Assembly (NCBI GenBank): GCA_003389325.1
Contig: QQVE01000062.1
Coordinates: forward strand, 1 to 64,000
Length of the DNA stretch: 64,000 nt
Reading direction: 5' to 3'
Origin: Planctomycetota bacterium
GTDB lineage: Bacteria; Planctomycetota; Planctomycetia; Pirellulales; PALSA-1355
In this document: positions 17,144 to 24,997 of the stretch, piece after piece
Layout: the number at the start of each line of letters is the position of its first letter
How positions within the stretch are numbered: the first letter of the stretch is position 1
The notes under the pieces: model-generated
What the model saw: the letters and a program-made list of their open reading frames with translations, nothing else
Told to the model about the DNA's origin: nothing
Databases searched by the model: none
Program-made: the position numbers and the translations under genes

Positions 17144-18124
17144 CTATTGTTGGAACGCCGCCTGCGATTGTCCCACGGGCCGCATGGCGAAAAACGTCTC
17201 GTGGATCGCTTCCCCCACTAGATTCAATTGTACCTGAAAGGCATCGATGAATTCGTGCATGCCCTGCTCGATGATCTCGCCGATCTGCGTGTAGTCGAGC
17301 TGGCTGCGCAAACGTCCTAACCGCTTCTCGGCCGTCGAGTGAAAATGTCCCTTTTGCACTCCCGTGATCGCTAGTAAGGAATCTTCGGCTTTGATCAGAC
17401 AAAAATGCATCGCCCGAGGAAACTCGCGATCGAGGATCAGAAAGTCGGCCACGTGGGTCGGCATAATCCTCCCAAACCGTTTGCGATACATCTCCAGGGC
17501 GCTGGCCGATTCCAACAGCGCCGACCACTGCACCGTATCGAGCGGGGTACCCACTTCGTCGACCGTGGGCAGCAGCACGTAGTATTTGACGTCCAGAATC
17601 CGCGAGGTCTTATCGGCCCGCTCCAACAGCCGGCCCATGCGGGCAAAGTGCCAGGCTTCGCCGTGCGACATCGTGGCCACGGTAATGCCTTCCAGCAGGT
17701 GGCTGGCCAGCTTCACTTCGTGAAAGAACTCGTAGGCCGAGTCCCACACATTGGGATTCGACTTGGCCGAGCGGACCATCAGGTAGAACTTGTTGAGCTC
17801 CTCCCACATGGCCGAGGAGATCATCTCGCGCACGGTGCGCGCGTTTTCGCGGGCATGCATCAGGCACGAGAGAATCGAGTTGGGATTGCGAACGTCGAAG
17901 GTGAGAAACTCGATCGCCTTCTGCTGGTCGGGCTCGCCGTAGAGCTCGGTGTACAGCTCGTCGTCGCCGGTGGTGACGACCAGCGGAGCCCATTGATCGC
18001 GCGGGCCGCCGCCGCCCACATCCATGGCCAACTGCATGTTGACGTCGATGAACCGCGCGACGTTTTCGGCGCGTTCGATATACCGGCTCATCCAAAAGAT
18101 CGAGTCCGCGGTACGACTGAGCAT
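17144..18124 (-). CDS. Stand-alone Alpha-E (DUF403) protein
   Basis: A 326-residue all-helical Alpha-E protein beginning MLSRTADSIFWMSRYIERAE, the family's signature N-terminus. Other family-like stretches are ARENARTVREMISSAMWEEL and MGRLLERADKTSRILDVKYY. Alpha-E proteins are almost always encoded beside circularly permuted ATP-grasp ligases and are presumed substrate-handling or accessory subunits; no activity has been firmly shown. The ATP-grasp gene ends 13 bases upstream, so the pair is surely co-transcribed. Confidence 0.95.
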   Translation of the reverse strand: MLSRTADSIFWMSRYIERAENVARFIDVNMQLAMDVGGGGPRDQWAPLVVTTGDDELYTELYGEPDQQKAIEFLTFDVRNPNSILSCLMHARENARTVREMISSAMWEELNKFYLMVRSAKSNPNVWDSAYEFFHEVKLASHLLEGITVATMSHGEAWHFARMGRLLERADKTSRILDVKYYVLLPTVDEVGTPLDTVQWSALLESASALEMYRKRFGRIMPTHVADFLILDREFPRAMHFCLIKAEDSLLAITGVQKGHFHSTAEKRLGRLRSQLDYTQIGEIIEQGMHEFIDAFQVQLNLVGEAIHETFFAMRPVGQSQAAFQQ

Positions 18125-18137
18125 TTACCTGCGCCGC

Positions 18138-19586
18138 TTAGTTGTGACAGCCGTTGTTGAGCACCCAGGTATCCTTGCTGCCGCCTCCTTGCGACGAATT
18201 GACCACGAGCGAACCTTTCCGCAGGGCGACCCGCGTCAGTCCGCCGGGCAAGACGTAGATATCCTTGCCGTACAGAATATACGGCCGCAGGTCGACGTGC
18301 CGCCCCTCGAGGCGATCCTGCACGACCGTGGGAACCTGTGAAAGCGAGAGCATCGGCTGGGCGACGTAGTTGCGCGGGTTGGCGCGAATCAGCTCGCGGT
18401 ATTTGGCGTGCTCTTCACCGGAGGCCTTCGGACCCAGCAGGATGCCGTAGCCGCCCGACTCGTTGGCCGGCTTGATCACCAGGTTCTGGATGTTGGCCAG
18501 CACGTGGTCGCATTGCTTCGGATCGCCGCAAACGAAGGTGGGCACGTTGGGCAGGATCATTTCCTCGTTCAGATAGTACTTGATCATCTGCGGCACGTAG
18601 GCGTACACGGCCTTATCGTCCGCGATGCCCGTGCCCGGAGCGTTGGCTAGCGCCACGCGGCCCGCGCGGTACACGTCGATCAGTCCCGGCACCCCGAGGG
18701 TGGAATCGGGCCGGAAGGTGTGCGGGTCGAGAAAGTCATCGTCGATGCGGCGGTAGATCACGTCGACGCGCTCGAAACCGCCGGTGGTGCGCATCAGCAC
18801 GTAGCCGTCGGAGACGACCAGGTCCGATCCCTGCACCAGCTCCACGCCCATCTGTTGGGCCAGGAAACAGTGCTCGAAATACGCCGAGTTGTAGATGCCG
18901 GGGGTCATCACCACCACGTTCGGATCACCCACCGCGGGCGGAGCAATATGTTGCAGCATCCGCAGCAACTGTTCCGGATAGTCTTCCACCGGCTGGATCG
19001 AGAGGCCCTCGAAGATCTGCGGGAACGTCCGCTTCATCACCTCGCGGTTTTCAAGCACGTAGGAGACGCCCGAGGGGCAGCGCAGGTTGTCTTCCAGGAC
19101 GTAGACGTCGCCCTTGCCGTCGCGCACCAGATCGGTGCCGGTGATGTGGCACCAGATGCCGTGCGGCGGGTCCAGGCCCGCGCAGCGGCCCAGCATGTTC
19201 TTGCCCGAGTCGATCAGCCAGTCGGGGATCACGCCGTCGTGAATGATCTTGCGGTCGTGATAGACGTCGTCGATGAACAGGTTCAGCGCGCGAATCCGCT
19301 GCTTCAGCCCGCTCTCGATGCGATGCCATTCGCGGGCCTCGAGAATGCGGGGCACGATGTCGAAGGGCCACACCTTCTCGGTGCCGGCCTCGTGGCCGTA
19401 CACGTTGAACGTGATGCCCATGTTCAACAGGGCCAAGTCGGCGGCCTTTTGCCGACGCTGCAACTCGCCGTCGGAAAGCGACATCAGCTTTTGGGCGAGC
19501 ATTTGAGACGAGGGCCGAGGCGTGCCCTCGGCATCGAACATCTCGTCGAAAAAACCAGTCGTTTCGTAGCTGTCGAACTTCACCAT
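18138..19586 (-). CDS. Circularly permuted ATP-grasp protein
   Basis: A 482-residue ligase-like protein of the circularly permuted ATP-grasp family (formerly DUF404/407). Recognisable blocks: MGITFNVYGHEAGTEKVWPF, EDNLRCPSGVSYVLENRE, YLNEEMILPNVPTFVCGD and VIKPANESGGYGILLG, the last holding the nucleotide-binding Lys and Gly-rich loop. Predicted to form amide bonds in peptide tags or modified peptides. The frame is open to 19643, but the ATG at 19586 has AGGA upstream. First gene of the - strand operon, followed by Alpha-E after 13 bases. A 10-bp inverted repeat lies about 85 bases upstream. Confidence 0.94.
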   Translation of the reverse strand: MVKFDSYETTGFFDEMFDAEGTPRPSSQMLAQKLMSLSDGELQRRQKAADLALLNMGITFNVYGHEAGTEKVWPFDIVPRILEAREWHRIESGLKQRIRALNLFIDDVYHDRKIIHDGVIPDWLIDSGKNMLGRCAGLDPPHGIWCHITGTDLVRDGKGDVYVLEDNLRCPSGVSYVLENREVMKRTFPQIFEGLSIQPVEDYPEQLLRMLQHIAPPAVGDPNVVVMTPGIYNSAYFEHCFLAQQMGVELVQGSDLVVSDGYVLMRTTGGFERVDVIYRRIDDDFLDPHTFRPDSTLGVPGLIDVYRAGRVALANAPGTGIADDKAVYAYVPQMIKYYLNEEMILPNVPTFVCGDPKQCDHVLANIQNLVIKPANESGGYGILLGPKASGEEHAKYRELIRANPRNYVAQPMLSLSQVPTVVQDRLEGRHVDLRPYILYGKDIYVLPGGLTRVALRKGSLVVNSSQGGGSKDTWVLNNGCHN

Positions 19587-19668
19587 GTGATCATCCTGCC
19601 CGGGCAAGCCAAGTGGGGCAATTCCAATCGGCCGGCGCAGCACGGTTGCCTAGCAATATAGCATATCC

Positions 19669-19695
19669 CTGTCGAACTATTAGGCAGTTCGACAG
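19669..19695. repeat. 10-bp perfect inverted repeat upstream of the ATP-grasp operon
   Basis: CTGTCGAACT (19669-19678) and AGTTCGACAG (19686-19695) are exact reverse complements with a 7-base centre. On the - strand an AT-rich TATATT follows within a few bases, where a promoter for the ATP-grasp operon would be expected. It could be an operator or a transcript hairpin. The spacing does not match standard LexA boxes. Confidence 0.5.
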
Positions 19696-19811
19696 CGAAC
19701 GCACTGCTTTTTGAATACTACGGTAAAATGAAAGCAAACCGTATGCCTAACTGAGTGTCGGCAGCGGTTCTGTGAGGCCAGCAGCGACAGAAAGCAGCCG
19801 AACGATCGCGG

Positions 19812-20207
19812 CTACACCAGATGTCGGCGGCGGAAGAAAATCAGGAAGTACACCAGCGCCAAGCCCGCCAGGCCGAAAGCGGCAGGCTCGGGAACCATGA
19901 TGGGCTGAGCCTCCTCATCCGGCACGTAGCGCTGCGACTTCAATTCGCTGGCAGGCGGATGCGTGATGCCCACCTCCCACGGCGCCGGCTGTTGCCCGGC
20001 GGCTTCCGGTCGTGAGACCACGACCCGGTCTTCCACTGAACTCTTGGGGGCAGCCGCCGACGGTGTGTCGATTTCGACCGAGACCGGCTTTCCGGCCAGC
20101 AGATCGTCGATCGTGTCGGCCCGTACCGAAGTGGCCAGGCACAGGCTGGTGCCGAGGGCCAATGCGGTGAGGAAGAGGCTGCGTTTCATGGGCGCTGCGA
20201 ATAGCAT
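19812..20207 (-). CDS. Small exported PEP-CTERM protein
   Basis: A 131-residue secreted protein. The N-terminal signal peptide (MKRSLFLTALALGTSLCLA) is followed by a short polar region. The C-terminus has the full PEP-CTERM signal: VPEP, a hydrophobic helix, then FFRRRHLV. Such tails are recognised by exosortases, which release or anchor the protein at the envelope. Two starts are possible: ATG at 20207 (GAGG 9 bases upstream) and ATG at 20189, which gives a more typical leader but has no SD. No other domain is recognised. No exosortase gene is in the window. Confidence 0.82.
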   Translation of the reverse strand: MLFAAPMKRSLFLTALALGTSLCLATSVRADTIDDLLAGKPVSVEIDTPSAAAPKSSVEDRVVVSRPEAAGQQPAPWEVGITHPPASELKSQRYVPDEEAQPIMVPEPAAFGLAGLALVYFLIFFRRRHLV

Positions 20208-20503
20208 GTCGATTTGCCTCGGAACCCCCCCGTCCTTGGTCCGTTTTCCGTCGTCGTTGATTCAGCCGGGGGTTGCCAGTGGCTTGAGCTTGATTATTGC
20301 GACGACGGCACCCGTAGACAAGGAAAAACCAGACTAATCACTGTTTTTTCACAATATTTCGTCCGAATTGGGCCGGTTATGAGCCATGGGCACGGCGTGG
20401 CAGGCCTGGCGATCGTTGATCGCGCGCCGCAAATCGAATAGCAAACGCCCTTTACGTTCGCTGGCGCCGTCGCTTGCCGCCCCAGTTCGGCACGCCGACC
20501 GCG
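20208..20503. other. 296-base intergenic region between PEP-CTERM gene and sulfatase gene
   Basis: Upstream region of the PEP-CTERM gene and downstream region of the sulfatase gene, both on the - strand. It contains an AT-rich stretch around 20324-20361 with a weak A/T-rich inverted repeat (AAAAACCAG against CTGTTTTTT), which might end sulfatase transcription or belong to the PEP-CTERM promoter. No ORF or RNA gene was recognised. Confidence 0.4.
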
Positions 20504-22009
20504 CTATTTCCCTTCCCGGGCCCAGCGCTTCATCAGGGCGATGTTGTTTTCCGTCTGGCTCGGTTTGTCTGAGCCTTTGCGTTTCGAGAGGTAGACGGCC
20601 ATGTCGCTGTCGTACATCGCCTCCGGCTCGGGCTGGCGTCCGATATCGCCGGTTTCACGTTCCCATTCGGAAAGACGGGTGCGCATTATTTCCAGCGTCT
20701 CGCGGTGCGCCGGGTCGTCGGCCAGGTTCACCAGCTCGTGCGGGTCGGCCTCGAGATCGTACAGCTCCTCGGGCGGACGCGTGGGCGAAAACAGCAGCCG
20801 CTGTTGCAGGTCGTTGAGCTGCCCCGCGGCGTGCAGCGCGCGTAACCGCTGGATGATCAGCTTGCCGTCTTTGTAGGCGTTGGGCTGCAGGTGCGGCCGC
20901 TGGTGCAGGTAGTTGCGAATGTACTTGTAGCGCTTCGTGCGTACGGCACGAATGTGCTCGACTGTTTCGTCGCAGCGATCCCGCGCCGCGAAGACGGCCT
21001 CGCGCGGCTGGTAGTCGGCGGCCAACAGGTTGCGGCCCTGCATCCAATCGGGCACGTCGATGCCGGCCAGCGCCAACGACGTGGCCGTCACGTCGATATG
21101 CTCGACCAGATCGCCCCGCACTTTCCCGGCGGCAATCCCCGGTCCGCGCATGACCAGCGGCACGTGGATGCCTTCGTCGTACAGAAACTGCTTGCCGCGG
21201 GCGTGGCTGATGCCGTGGTCGGTGAGAAAGATCACGACCGTGTTGTCCAGGATGCCCTCGTCGCTCAAACGCGCGAGGACGTCGCCCACCTCCTTGTCGG
21301 TATAGCGCACGCTATCCAGGTAGCGGGCCCAATCCTCGACCAGCGCCGGATCGCGTGGGTAATACGGCGGCAGCACGACTTCTTCGCTCGAGACGGTCGA
21401 ACCCAGTTCGCGAGACACGCGCTGGGCCCAGGCGTCGTATTGCCGCTCGCTCGAGCCGCGGTACTTGCCACCGTGCAGCTCGACTTGCAGAAAGAACGGT
21501 TGCCCGGGCGCGCGGCCCGACCAGTCGGCCCCGTCGTAAATGCTTGGGTCCCACTCGAAGTTGTAGTCGGTCTTGCCCAGCCGCTTCGACTTCTTGTCGG
21601 AAAGCGGTCCGCTGATGCAGGTGTAGTAGCCGGCGTCCTGGAACAGCTTCGGCACGGGCACCACTTCGCCGGGCAGATGGATCTTCAGCTTGCCGCGGCC
21701 GCTGCGATGGTGGTGCGATCCGATCGTGGTCTGGTAGCAGCCGGTGATCAGCGCCGACCGGCACGGCGAGCAGACTGGAGCCGTGACGAAGGCCCGCGTG
21801 AACTTCGTCCCCTCGCGTGCCATCCGATCGACGTGCGGCGTTTCAATCGCCGACTCGCCGTAGCACGAGAAGTTCGCCGACATATCGTCGACAAAGATCC
21901 ACACGATGTTGGGCCGCTGTTGCTCAGCCGCGCGGGCAAATGGCGCCGCCAATACGAGGTTCCAGGCGGCGAGAAACAAGAACAAGAATAGGGCGCTAAG
22001 GAATCGCAT
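20504..22009 (-). CDS. Exported sulfatase (type I, formylglycine-dependent)
   Basis: A 501-residue arylsulfatase-family hydrolase with a signal peptide (about 1-28). Metal ligands Asp41-Asp42 (WIFVDDMSANF) and the formylglycine site Cys80 in CSPCRSALITG, an exact C-x-P-x-R-x4-T-G match, are present. Further on are FLTDHGISHARGKQFLYDEG, with the conserved DHG, and a C-terminal subdomain of the usual kind (EELYDLEADPHELVNLA). It cleaves sulfate esters, probably from polysaccharides, in the periplasm; it needs a formylglycine-generating enzyme encoded elsewhere. The zinc-ribbon/PH-like gene ends 38 bases upstream, so the two may be co-transcribed. Confidence 0.95.
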   Translation of the reverse strand: MRFLSALFLFLFLAAWNLVLAAPFARAAEQQRPNIVWIFVDDMSANFSCYGESAIETPHVDRMAREGTKFTRAFVTAPVCSPCRSALITGCYQTTIGSHHHRSGRGKLKIHLPGEVVPVPKLFQDAGYYTCISGPLSDKKSKRLGKTDYNFEWDPSIYDGADWSGRAPGQPFFLQVELHGGKYRGSSERQYDAWAQRVSRELGSTVSSEEVVLPPYYPRDPALVEDWARYLDSVRYTDKEVGDVLARLSDEGILDNTVVIFLTDHGISHARGKQFLYDEGIHVPLVMRGPGIAAGKVRGDLVEHIDVTATSLALAGIDVPDWMQGRNLLAADYQPREAVFAARDRCDETVEHIRAVRTKRYKYIRNYLHQRPHLQPNAYKDGKLIIQRLRALHAAGQLNDLQQRLLFSPTRPPEELYDLEADPHELVNLADDPAHRETLEIMRTRLSEWERETGDIGRQPEPEAMYDSDMAVYLSKRKGSDKPSQTENNIALMKRWAREGK

Positions 22010-22047
22010 AGGCGCCTTTCTAAGCCCCGGCTAAACGCCAGCCTGAA

Positions 22048-22887
22048 CTATTCGCCGAGGCGGTACGGGTTCCGCTCTTCGTCTCCGACACTCGAAATGT
22101 CCCGATGCGGTACAAGCGGGTCTTGTCGTTGAGTCTGCGGGAATGAGTCAGGAGCTGCGACCAAGTTGTTCACTTGCATTGTTGTAGTGCGCGATCGATT
22201 CTCTTCGAGCTGGAACTGCCGACGAGCCATACGGGCCTTAGTTTCGATATCCTGACAGAGGCGATAGACGTTGAGCGCTTGATTGGTTATCAGTCGCAAG
22301 ACGGAGCAGACGCGCCCGTCATCAGTCGAAATGGTGAGCGTGCTCGTAAAGAACCCTTGCTTGATCGTCACATTGTGAAAGTCAACATAGTTGACATCGA
22401 ACATGTCGATCTTGCTAAAGAAACGCTTGAAAATCATCAAGCGATGCGTTGATAGCAAGACAATATCGGAGAACACAGAAAACGGAAATTGCCGTTGGAC
22501 AGCGATCGCAACGGGCTCCTCGTATTGCATGAGATAAGGCTGGACAAGCGCATACTTGTCAGGAGCAGGCGAAACGGCAACCAGAATTCGCCGCTTGTCT
22601 TCCGTGAATTCCTGACGGTGAGAAGGCTGTTGCGCAAGCTGCACATCAATTGCCGGTTGCGGGCGATCAGTGGGCACTCGATGGGCATCGCCGGATTGGC
22701 GTGGCGGAGCGGGAGGCGGCGGTGTCGGTGGCATCCGCTTGGCAGTCGCGGGACCTTTCGCCGGTGTTTGTTGAATTGTGAGCGAGTTCTTGCACGCAGG
22801 GCACTTTCCAGTTCGACCGACCAACGATGAAGATACTAACAGCGCCTTGCTGCAATGAGGACATTGCACGCGAATCTTCTCGGACAT
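22048..22887 (-). CDS. Zinc-ribbon protein with PH-like domain
   Basis: A 279-residue protein with three parts. An N-terminal zinc ribbon (CPHC at about 9-12, CPAC at about 29-32); a Pro/Ala/Lys linker; and, at about 125-215, a beta-rich block resembling bacterial PH-like domains (SDIVLLSTHRLMIFKRF, then VDFHNVTIKQGFFTSTLTI). The tail is polar and ends in NPYRLGE. Cytoplasmic, without a leader. The coding sequence is clearly less GC-rich than its neighbours, which may mean recent acquisition or weak expression selection. The PH assignment rests on the pattern only; function unknown. Confidence 0.75.
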   Translation of the reverse strand: MSEKIRVQCPHCSKALLVSSSLVGRTGKCPACKNSLTIQQTPAKGPATAKRMPPTPPPPAPPRQSGDAHRVPTDRPQPAIDVQLAQQPSHRQEFTEDKRRILVAVSPAPDKYALVQPYLMQYEEPVAIAVQRQFPFSVFSDIVLLSTHRLMIFKRFFSKIDMFDVNYVDFHNVTIKQGFFTSTLTISTDDGRVCSVLRLITNQALNVYRLCQDIETKARMARRQFQLEENRSRTTTMQVNNLVAAPDSFPQTQRQDPLVPHRDISSVGDEERNPYRLGE

Positions 22888-22971
22888 GGCTGACGCCTAT
22901 TCCAAATAAAGATGAGAATACGGCAACTTAAGCGTGGAAAGCCTCCGTCTATCTCCTTCAAAGTTCCGAGT

Positions 22972-22986
22972 GTGCGTTCAACGCAC
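22972..22986. repeat. 15-base palindrome upstream of the zinc-ribbon/PH-like gene
   Basis: GTGCGTT, one base, AACGCAC: a perfect 7-1-7 palindrome about 85 bases before the ATG at 22887. It could be an operator for this gene and the sulfatase downstream. There is no independent support. Confidence 0.35.
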
Positions 22987-23060
22987 CGGGCGACTCTTAT
23001 TGTAGGCAGTGATTACCTCCATGTCAGTCGATTCTTTGATCGTTGGCGACTCGCAGTGCC

Positions 23061-24083
23061 TTAGTCCTTGGAATCTGGGTTATCGTCATCGTCTAGGGCT
23101 CGCGACGTTGACTGCGGATTCCGCTCGTCAAACCGCTTCATGATCTCTTTCCAGTTGGTGAACACGATGCCTTCGCGCTCGAAGAACTTCATCACGGCCG
23201 GGTCGGAGAACATTTGGGCTTCCCAGGAACGCTGCTGCCAGGTGCCGGTGATGTGCTTGAGGCCTTCGGTCAGGGTCGAGGGATGGAAGATGATCTCGTT
23301 GAGACCCGGCTCCATCGAGCGCACGAGCTCGAAGAAATTCTCCTTCTTTTCCTCGTAGGTCTTGCCCTCGGGCACGGCGTGGAAGTCGTCGAGCTTGGGC
23401 AGCTTGTAGCCGTCGAGCACCTTGATCGAGTCCTCGGTGATGGGGTAGCCCTGCTTCTTGAACTTGGCGATCACCCGCGGCGTCTGCTCGACGACCATGG
23501 CCGGAATGTGGTACTCCTCGGCCAGCTTGAGGTAGGCCTTGGTGTAGTCGATCCGCACGTAGAGCGTGCCCATGTGCGTGTCGATGTGGCCTGGGCGAAT
23601 GCCGCGCGAGAGGGCCCGCTCGATCTGGGCGCGGATTTCGGCTTCGACCTCGTCGCCGCTGGCGTGCGTGGCCGTTTGAATCTGGCTGCGCCACAGGTAA
23701 CCGTCGGGATCGCACATGCCGGGCACGGCCTCGCGGCCCGCCACGGGTCCCCAGCGATACCACTTCCACTCGGCGTTCATGGCCAGATGCAGGCCCATGT
23801 CGTGCTCGGGGTGCTCCTTGTACCAATTGGCGATCTCGTTGAACCACGGGCAGGGAACCATCATGGCGGCCGACTGGATGTGGCCTTGGCTCAGGTAGTC
23901 TTTGGCCGCCTGGTTGGCTTCGTAGCACATACCGATGTCGTCGGCGTGCAGCATGAGCACGACTTTGTCGGACGGATAGCCGAGCTTCTCGGCCCAGGTT
24001 TCGCCGTAGACGCACGCAGGCGCTGCAAGCAATACGGACAGAACGCACACGACGGACCAACGACGAACCAGCGCAAGCATCAT
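23061..24083 (-). CDS. Exported YdjC/ChbG-like polysaccharide deacetylase family protein
   Basis: A 340-residue protein with a signal peptide (about 1-27) and the YdjC fold, a relative of polysaccharide deacetylases. Metal-site elements: LMLHADDIGMCYEAN near the mature N-terminus, HDMGLHLAMNAEW and GHIDTHMGTLYV. Characterised ChbG deacetylates chitooligosaccharides; the substrate here is unknown, and the exported location suggests glycan breakdown. The frame runs upstream to 24191, but the ATG at 24083, preceded by GAGGT, starts the signal peptide. Its stop faces the zinc-ribbon/PH-like gene promoter. It is 114 bases after the methyltransferase-like gene. Confidence 0.85.
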   Translation of the reverse strand: MMLALVRRWSVVCVLSVLLAAPACVYGETWAEKLGYPSDKVVLMLHADDIGMCYEANQAAKDYLSQGHIQSAAMMVPCPWFNEIANWYKEHPEHDMGLHLAMNAEWKWYRWGPVAGREAVPGMCDPDGYLWRSQIQTATHASGDEVEAEIRAQIERALSRGIRPGHIDTHMGTLYVRIDYTKAYLKLAEEYHIPAMVVEQTPRVIAKFKKQGYPITEDSIKVLDGYKLPKLDDFHAVPEGKTYEEKKENFFELVRSMEPGLNEIIFHPSTLTEGLKHITGTWQQRSWEAQMFSDPAVMKFFEREGIVFTNWKEIMKRFDERNPQSTSRALDDDDNPDSKD

Positions 24084-24197
24084 GACGGTGGATACCTCAA
24101 GCGAGAGAGAGCGAGCGCGGCCGGCCGCAACCCTGGCCAGACCGCAGGTGATGCACCGATTCTGAATGGGCCGCGCGCGGGCGTCAAGCAATTGACC

Positions 24198-24974
24198 CTA
24201 GCGCAGGTTCTTCCAGGCCTCGACGCCTTCGGCGGGCAGCGCCCGGCGGTAGTATCCCTGCATTGGCACGCGAAACGGATGGTCGTTGGTGCCCCGGCGA
24301 AACACCACGAACAGCGACGAGTTTTCGGGAATCTGTTTGGCGTCGGCCAGCTTGTAGACTTCCTCGCGGCTGTGGATCGGCGTCACGCTGCGGCCGGTGA
24401 AGTCTTCGATGAACATGCCCAGGATCGTGTACTCGTTGAAGTCGGCCAGGTCGAAGAACAACGTCGGCTGCAGGTTGTAGAAGCCGTGTTCGATCCAGCC
24501 GGTGAACGGGTCTTCGTGGATCATCAGCCCGCCGGGTACGGTGTGGTTGTGAATCGTGCTGAAGACCTGCGCGATGTTGAAGATGTGCTCGGCCGTGCCG
24601 TGGTTGAAGCACACTTCGAACCTACGTCCCAACTCGATCGGCTGGTTCAGGTCGAGCTTGCGGGCGGCGTCGGTGCCCGAGAAATCGATGGCCTGCATCT
24701 CGCTGGGCGAGAAGAACATCTCGTAGTACACCTTGGCCACGTGGAACGACCGCCACTTGGTCGTGTCGGCCAAGGCCGTGGCGAGCTGCTTGAGCAGCGC
24801 CTCGCGGCGGGCCGCATCCGGGACGTACTTGGCGATGTCCTCCTTGATCGTTTCGGCATGCACGTCGCCGTACATGTTCGCTTCGCCGATTTCGAGAATC
24901 GCGCCGTGCTGGGGCAAGATGCCCCGCTCGAACATCTGGCGAACCAGAAAGTAGTGGACGGCCGTGATGGCCAT
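24198..24974 (-). CDS. Predicted SAM-dependent methyltransferase-like protein
   Basis: A 258-residue cytoplasmic protein. A motif I-like ILEIGEANMYGDV (about 26-38) and, near 120-155, FNHGTAEHIFNIAQVF followed by VPGGLMIHEDPF suggest the class I methyltransferase Rossmann fold, but the glycine motif is weak. The longest frame begins at 25523, but its first part is antisense-style composition over the asparaginase gene; the ATG at 24974, with GGAG upstream, is the first start after that gene's stop at 24998. Same strand as asparaginase, so probably one transcript. Substrate unknown. Confidence 0.7.
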   Translation of the reverse strand: MAITAVHYFLVRQMFERGILPQHGAILEIGEANMYGDVHAETIKEDIAKYVPDAARREALLKQLATALADTTKWRSFHVAKVYYEMFFSPSEMQAIDFSGTDAARKLDLNQPIELGRRFEVCFNHGTAEHIFNIAQVFSTIHNHTVPGGLMIHEDPFTGWIEHGFYNLQPTLFFDLADFNEYTILGMFIEDFTGRSVTPIHSREEVYKLADAKQIPENSSLFVVFRRGTNDHPFRVPMQGYYRRALPAEGVEAWKNLR

Positions 24975-24997
24975 GCGCGTGAACTCCGCGATTGCGT

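Noticed and set aside
19669..19695. LexA/SOS box reading of the inverted repeat
   Set aside because: The CGAACT and AGTTCG halves are 7 bases apart, which does not fit the Gram-positive 4-base or alphaproteobacterial patterns, and the downstream genes are not SOS genes.
20324..20361. Strong terminator in the PEP-CTERM/sulfatase gap
   Set aside because: The A/T-rich arms (AAAAACCAG, CTGTTTTTT) pair with only a short GC core, so it is too weak to call as a terminator.
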